In this document: positions 6,798-9,397 of the stretch, piece after piece | Layout of the letters: the number at the start of each line of letters is the position of its first letter | Numbering within the stretch: the stretch's first letter is position 1 | Source: Hyphomicrobiales bacterium | Lineage (GTDB): Bacteria > Pseudomonadota > Alphaproteobacteria > Rhizobiales > Rhizobiaceae | Reading direction: 5' to 3' | DNA length: 9,397 nt | NCBI GenBank assembly: GCA_011087745.1 | Contig: JAALLB010000048.1 | Coordinates: 1 to 9,397 of the forward strand | Position numbers and translations under genes: made by a program | The notes under the pieces: generated by a model | Seen by the model: the letters and a program-made list of their open reading frames with translations, nothing else | The model's database searches: none | What the model was told of the DNA's origin: nothing

Positions 6798-8594
6798 TTA
6801 AAATGCTTCTTCGCCAAGCGACATCATGCTTTCACAACCGCTTTCAATGCGCGCCAAATGTGCAGCGCTTTCCGGCATAATGCGTTCCATGAAATAACGG
6901 GCTGTCATCAGTTTGTTTTCATGGAATTCAGGAGAGCTTGCTGAACCTTCTGCAAGAGCTTCCTGAGATTTTTCTGCCATTAGGCCCCACATGTAGCCAA
7001 GTGCAACAAGACCAAACAGGTGCATGAAATCAGTGGAGGCAGCGCCAGCATTATTTGGGTTTTGCATGCCATTTTGCATTAGCCACATTGTTGCAGCTTC
7101 AAGTTTTTTAACACCATCCCTAAGAGGCTTGGTGAACGGTTGCATGGCTTCATTTTCCATGTGCTTCTTGGTAAAGCCGTTTACTTCCTCCATGTAGGAA
7201 CGCATGGCACGACCCCCATTTGCTGGAAGCTTACGACCAACCAAATCAAGGGCTTGAACACCGTTCGCACCTTCATAAATCTGTGCAATACGAGCATCGC
7301 GTACGAATTGGCTCATGCCCCATTCTTCAATGTAGCCATGACCGCCAAAGACTTGCTGCGCATTGACGCAATTTTCAAAACCCTTGTCCGTCAATACACC
7401 TTTAATGATGGGTGTAAGCAGACCCATAAGGTCATCGGCTGCTTCGCGTTCTTCTTCTGAAGTAGCGCGATGCGAAATATCACCCTTTAGAGCAGTCCAA
7501 AGCATTAGTGCGCGAGCTGCTTCATTGAACGACTTAATATTCATCAACATGCGTCGGACATCAGGGTGTACGAGCAGCGGATCAGCTTTTTTATCAGGCT
7601 CAGCGGCCCCCATGAGTGCCCGTCCTTGAATGCGATCTTTGGCATAAATTGATGCGTTTTGGTACGCAACTTCAGACTGTGACAAACCCTGAAGGCCAAC
7701 GCCTAAGCGCGCTTCGTTCATCATGATGAACATGGCTTTAAGGCCCTTGTTTTCTTCACCAATCATATAACCAATGGCTTCATCATGGTTTAAGACGCAG
7801 GTTGAATTCGCGTGAATACCCATTTTTTCTTCGATAGCACCACACGATACACCGTTACGTTCGCCAATCGAGCCGTCATCATTTACGTGATATTTTGGCA
7901 CCACAAAAAGCGAGATGCCTTTAGTGCCTTCAGGAGCACCCTCAACGCGGGCAATAACAAGGTGAATGATGTTTTCAGCTAAATCATGCTCTCCGGCAGA
8001 AATGAATATTTTTTGGCCAGACAGCTTGTAGGACCCATCGCCCAGCGGAACTGCCTTTGTGCGCAACAAGCCAAGATCAGTGCCACAATGTGGTTCGGTC
8101 AGGTTCATCGTGCCGGTCCAGGTGCCTTCAATCATTTTTGGCAAGAATTTTTGTTTAATTTCATCAGATGCATGTACTTGCATTGCTGCGATGGCAGCTT
8201 GAGTTAGGCCTGGATACATCGCAAATGCCTGATTGGCAGATGAAAGATATTCGCCAACTGCTGTGTGAAGTGTATAGGGAAGGCCTTGCCCACCATAATC
8301 AGGATCAGCCGGTAAACCCATCCAGCCACCTTCCTTGTAGGTCTCATATGCTTCTTTAAAACCTTTGGGTGTTGTCACTGAAGCATCTTCGTGGCGTGTA
8401 CAACCTTCACGGTCACCAGAGAAGTTTATGGGCTGAAGAACTTCTTCGCTCATTTTGGCAGCTTCTCCAAGAATTGCCTCGATCATGTCAGGTGTTGCTT
8501 CTTCAAAACCAGGAAGATTGTTGTAACGGTCGATATTTAGGATGTCATTCAACACATAAAGGGTGTCTTGAATTGGCGCGGAATAACTTGGCGT
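6798..8594 (-). CDS. large acyl-CoA dehydrogenase with C-terminal extension (DmdC/FadE-like), probable ACG start
   Basis: First gene of the operon, an FAD acyl-CoA dehydrogenase of the roughly 600-residue class that includes DmdC (3-methylthiopropionyl-CoA dehydrogenase). Counting from the in-frame GTG at 8555, it shows Met-Asn-Leu-Thr-Glu-Pro-His-Cys-Gly-Thr-Asp (150-160), Lys-Ile-Phe-Ile-Ser-Ala-Gly-Glu-His (182-190), the catalytic Glu428 in Ile-Tyr-Glu-Gly-Ala-Asn-Gly, and a C-terminal acyl-CoA dehydrogenase extension (about 450-585). GTG 8555 is a poor start: no Shine-Dalgarno precedes it and it drops conserved residues. Reading upstream in frame gives Pro-Ser-Tyr-Ser-Ala-Pro-Ile-Gln-Asp-Thr-Leu-Tyr, the usual N-terminal AcylCoA_DH_N opening, and the codon where Met is expected is ACG (8594-8592), 8 nt after AGGAG. 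A stop lies at 8609-8607. I therefore give 598 residues from ACG. No DMSP-pathway genes are nearby, so a general acyl-CoA role is likelier than DmdC. Confidence 0.9.
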   Translation of the reverse strand, partial: TPSYSAPIQDTLYVLNDILNIDRYNNLPGFEEATPDMIEAILGEAAKMSEEVLQPINFSGDREGCTRHEDASVTTPKGFKEAYETYKEGGWMGLPADPDYGGQGLPYTLHTAVGEYLSSANQAFAMYPGLTQAAIAAMQVHASDEIKQKFLPKMIEGTWTGTMNLTEPHCGTDLGLLRTKAVPLGDGSYKLSGQKIFISAGEHDLAENIIHLVIARVEGAPEGTKGISLFVVPKYHVNDDGSIGERNGVSCGAIEEKMGIHANSTCVLNHDEAIGYMIGEENKGLKAMFIMMNEARLGVGLQGLSQSEVAYQNASIYAKDRIQGRALMGAAEPDKKADPLLVHPDVRRMLMNIKSFNEAARALMLWTALKGDISHRATSEEEREAADDLMGLLTPIIKGVLTDKGFENCVNAQQVFGGHGYIEEWGMSQFVRDARIAQIYEGANGVQALDLVGRKLPANGGRAMRSYMEEVNGFTKKHMENEAMQPFTKPLRDGVKKLEAATMWLMQNGMQNPNNAGAASTDFMHLFGLVALGYMWGLMAEKSQEALAEGSASSPEFHENKLMTARYFMERIMPESAAHLARIESGCESMMSLGEEAF

Positions 8595-8717
8595 TACTGT
8601 TTCTCCTCAAACAATATTCTGATGCTAGCCTGAAAAAAGGTCTGCTACCAGATGAAATTTATAGTGCACTATTTGGCCATGTATGTGACCAAAGACACGT
8701 TTGAGGAGTATATAAGC
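8594..8717 (-). promoter_or_regulatory. candidate structured 5' leader with anti-Shine-Dalgarno arm
   Basis: If transcription starts near 8717, the leader of the operon mRNA is about 120 nt. Near its 5' end CTCCTCAAAC (8708 to 8699) is perfectly complementary to GTTTGAGGAG (8612 to 8603), which holds the Shine-Dalgarno of the first gene. Between the arms lie a 7-bp hairpin (8693 to 8672, UUUGGUC pairing with GGCCAAA, one G-U, 8-nt loop), a perfect 12-bp palindrome ATAGTGCACTAT (8661-8672), and a run of six U (about 8637-8632). Pairing of the arms would hide the ribosome site. The arrangement resembles translational switches, but no known riboswitch class is recognisable and the start of transcription is predicted, not known. 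Confidence 0.45.
8603..8708. repeat. 10-bp inverted repeat pair flanking the leader
   Basis: CTCCTCAAAC at 8603-8612 and GTTTGAGGAG at 8699-8708 on the plus strand are exact reverse complements, 86 nt apart; the match does not extend on either side. One copy covers the Shine-Dalgarno of the operon's first gene. The pair may act as RNA (long-range helix) or as two DNA-binding half sites. Confidence 0.8.
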
Positions 8718-8722
8718 AAATA

Positions 8723-8753
8723 ATTAGATTGACGTAAACGTCAAAATTTAAAA
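8723..8753 (-). promoter_or_regulatory. predicted MerR-type promoter of the beta-oxidation operon
   Basis: On the minus strand, a weak -35 TTTTAA (8753 to 8748) and a good -10 TCTAAT (8728 to 8723, one mismatch to TATAAT) are separated by 19 bp, and the 16-bp palindrome fills the spacer right up to the -10. A long 19-bp spacer holding the operator is the typical layout of promoters controlled by MerR-family proteins. A start of transcription near 8717 follows. A second -10-like TATACT (8712 to 8707) has no good -35 partner. Confidence 0.45.
8729..8744. promoter_or_regulatory. perfect palindromic operator, probable MerR-family binding site
   Basis: TTGACGTAAACGTCAA has perfect 7-bp arms (TTGACGT / ACGTCAA) around a 2-bp centre. 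It lies between the MerR gene and the operon, 135 nt before the ACG start. It resembles the palindromes reported for LiuR-type MerR regulators of acyl-CoA catabolism in proteobacteria (from memory of comparative-genomic work). The adjacent MerR protein is the obvious candidate to bind it. Confidence 0.7.
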
Positions 8754-8799
8754 AACTAACATTTTTTCTCCACCGCTTTTCAAAAAATGATGAAAATGG

Positions 8800-9255
8800 T
8801 TAGGCTTTGTCTTCGATAAAGGTAATTGCGTTACTCAACTCGATAATAGAGTGCTCAAGTTCTTCTTTTTGACTTGTAAGCTTGGTAAATTGCTCTTTGA
8901 ATTTACTAACCAGATAACCAACATCCTGTTCGTTGCTATCGTCGTCATAAACTTTAAGTAGTGACTCAATATCAATCAAAGAAAAGCCAACGTTTTTCGC
9001 AAGGATGATGATTTTTAAACGTACTCTATCATCGTTAGAATAAAGGCGCGTTGACCCAGACCGCTTAGGACTAATTAAGCCTCGGTCCTCATAAAATCGC
9101 AGCGTTCTCAAGCTAACATCGAATTCGCGTGCTAAATCACCAATTCTATAAATTTCTTTTTTTTCAGTAGTGTTATCAGCAAAGTTTTCTACTAGATGCT
9201 CTAACATAGACTGAGCAGTCATTTCGCCCATTTTTTTTCCTATTATTCCAGCCAT
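8800..9255 (-). CDS. MerR-family transcriptional regulator, likely of acyl-CoA catabolism
   Basis: A 151-residue (from 9255) MerR-family DNA-binding protein. The winged helix-turn-helix is at residues 36-72 (Tyr-Arg-Ile-Gly-Asp-Leu-Ala-Arg-Glu-Phe, then Arg-Thr-Leu-Arg-Phe-Tyr-Glu-Asp-Arg-Gly-Leu-Ile); the second DNA-binding helix region runs to about 100 and a dimerising coiled coil covers about 112-148. There is no cysteine at all, so it is not a metal or redox-sensing MerR; it lacks a large effector domain, as in LiuR-like regulators. About 35 residues precede the HTH, more than usual. ATG 9255 has no Shine-Dalgarno (the mRNA is pyrimidine-rich there), whereas Met9 (ATG at 9231) has AGGA 6 nt upstream and may be the true start; 9255 is the outer limit. 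The gene lies just before the beta-oxidation operon with an operator between, so it probably controls that operon. Confidence 0.92.
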   Translation of the reverse strand: MAGIIGKKMGEMTAQSMLEHLVENFADNTTEKKEIYRIGDLAREFDVSLRTLRFYEDRGLISPKRSGSTRLYSNDDRVRLKIIILAKNVGFSLIDIESLLKVYDDDSNEQDVGYLVSKFKEQFTKLTSQKEELEHSIIELSNAITFIEDKA

Positions 9256-9285
9256 GAAAAGGAGAGTTCTAAATATGGTTTCGAA

Positions 9286-9296
9286 TTAACCGTTAA
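9286..9296. promoter_or_regulatory. short palindrome at the predicted merR start of transcription
   Basis: TTAACCGTTAA is a perfect palindrome with 5-bp arms and a single central base, just downstream of the weak -10 candidates for the MerR gene. Its position would suit an operator for autoregulation or another repressor. It does not match the 16-bp palindrome at 8729-8744. Confidence 0.25.
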
Positions 9297-9324
9297 CATA
9301 ATACAAAAACAATACAAGTTACAA
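9295..9324 (-). promoter_or_regulatory. weak candidate promoter of the MerR gene
   Basis: On the minus strand, TTGTAA (9324 to 9319) with TATGTT (9300 to 9295) gives an 18-bp spacer; TATTAT (9303 to 9298) is a better -10 but leaves only 15 bp. The region is AT-rich and about 40-70 nt before the gene. The call is tentative. Confidence 0.3.
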
Positions 9325-9329
9325 CAGAA

Positions 9330-9358
9330 TCTAGTGTGAACAAGATCACAGTACTAGA
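9330..9358. promoter_or_regulatory. CRP-like dyad within a larger inverted repeat
   Basis: TGTGA-N6-TCACA at 9335-9350 matches both half sites and spacing of the E. coli CRP consensus. It is nested in a longer inverted repeat, TCTAGT (9330-9335) and ACTAGA (9353-9358), with a small asymmetry. It lies 80-95 nt before the MerR start and just upstream of its possible -35. It could serve a CRP/FNR-family activator of the MerR gene or of a divergent gene beyond the window. As RNA it could also form a hairpin, but no U-run follows it on the minus strand. The remainder, 9359-9397, shows only a short dyad TGAATTGATTCA (9377-9388). Confidence 0.45.
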
Positions 9359-9397
9359 CGCTATTGGATAAGGCGTTGAATTGATTCATAAATGTGA

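Noticed and set aside
8766..8800. Intrinsic terminator between the MerR gene and the operon
   Set aside because: Only a weak TTTTC / GAAAA pairing with a 10-nt loop is visible, with no G-C-rich stem. Read-through from the MerR gene into the operon is possible.
9286..9296. TTAACCGTTAA as a CtrA box
   Set aside because: The CtrA motif is TTAA-N7-TTAA; here the spacer is 3 nt.

Overview
The window reads as a fatty-acid beta-oxidation locus of an alphaproteobacterium. The protein sequences (DmdC/FadE-like acyl-CoA dehydrogenase, LCAD-type acyl-CoA dehydrogenase, DUF1330, FadJ-like protein, MerR regulator) have the look of marine or soil Alphaproteobacteria with moderate G+C. This lineage call is by recognition only, not by a search. 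All nine genes lie on the minus strand and run right to left. No mobile element, tRNA, rRNA or CRISPR array is visible.

From right to left: an upstream region (9256-9397) with a CRP-like dyad and a weak promoter; a MerR-family regulator (8800-9255); a 205-nt gap with a perfect 16-bp operator-like palindrome inside a MerR-type promoter, followed by a leader of about 120 nt; then the operon. The operon order is large acyl-CoA dehydrogenase (6798-8594), LCAD-type acyl-CoA dehydrogenase (5598-6767), DUF1330 protein (5272-5583), thiolase (4027-5238), small cupin (3564-4025), FadJ-like enoyl-CoA hydratase/3-hydroxyacyl-CoA dehydrogenase (1326-3536) and hotdog thioesterase (784-1317). Gaps between these genes are 1 to 33 nt, so they are probably co-transcribed. 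A secreted YceI protein (94-669) follows after 114 nt and may be separately expressed.

Together the enzymes cover a whole beta-oxidation turn: two dehydrogenases for the first oxidation, the bifunctional protein for hydration and the second oxidation, thiolase for cleavage, and a thioesterase that could release stalled acyl-CoA. No acyl-CoA ligase or electron-transfer flavoprotein gene is present. DUF1330 and the cupin are unknowns placed inside the operon.

The most unusual material is at the head of the operon. The first gene has no ATG, GTG or TTG at the position where its family begins; an ACG stands there, 8 nt after a strong Shine-Dalgarno. A 10-nt stretch near the predicted 5' end of the leader is perfectly complementary to that same Shine-Dalgarno region, with a hairpin between the two arms. 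This suggests a cis-acting RNA switch layered under MerR control of transcription. This is inference from sequence and untested.
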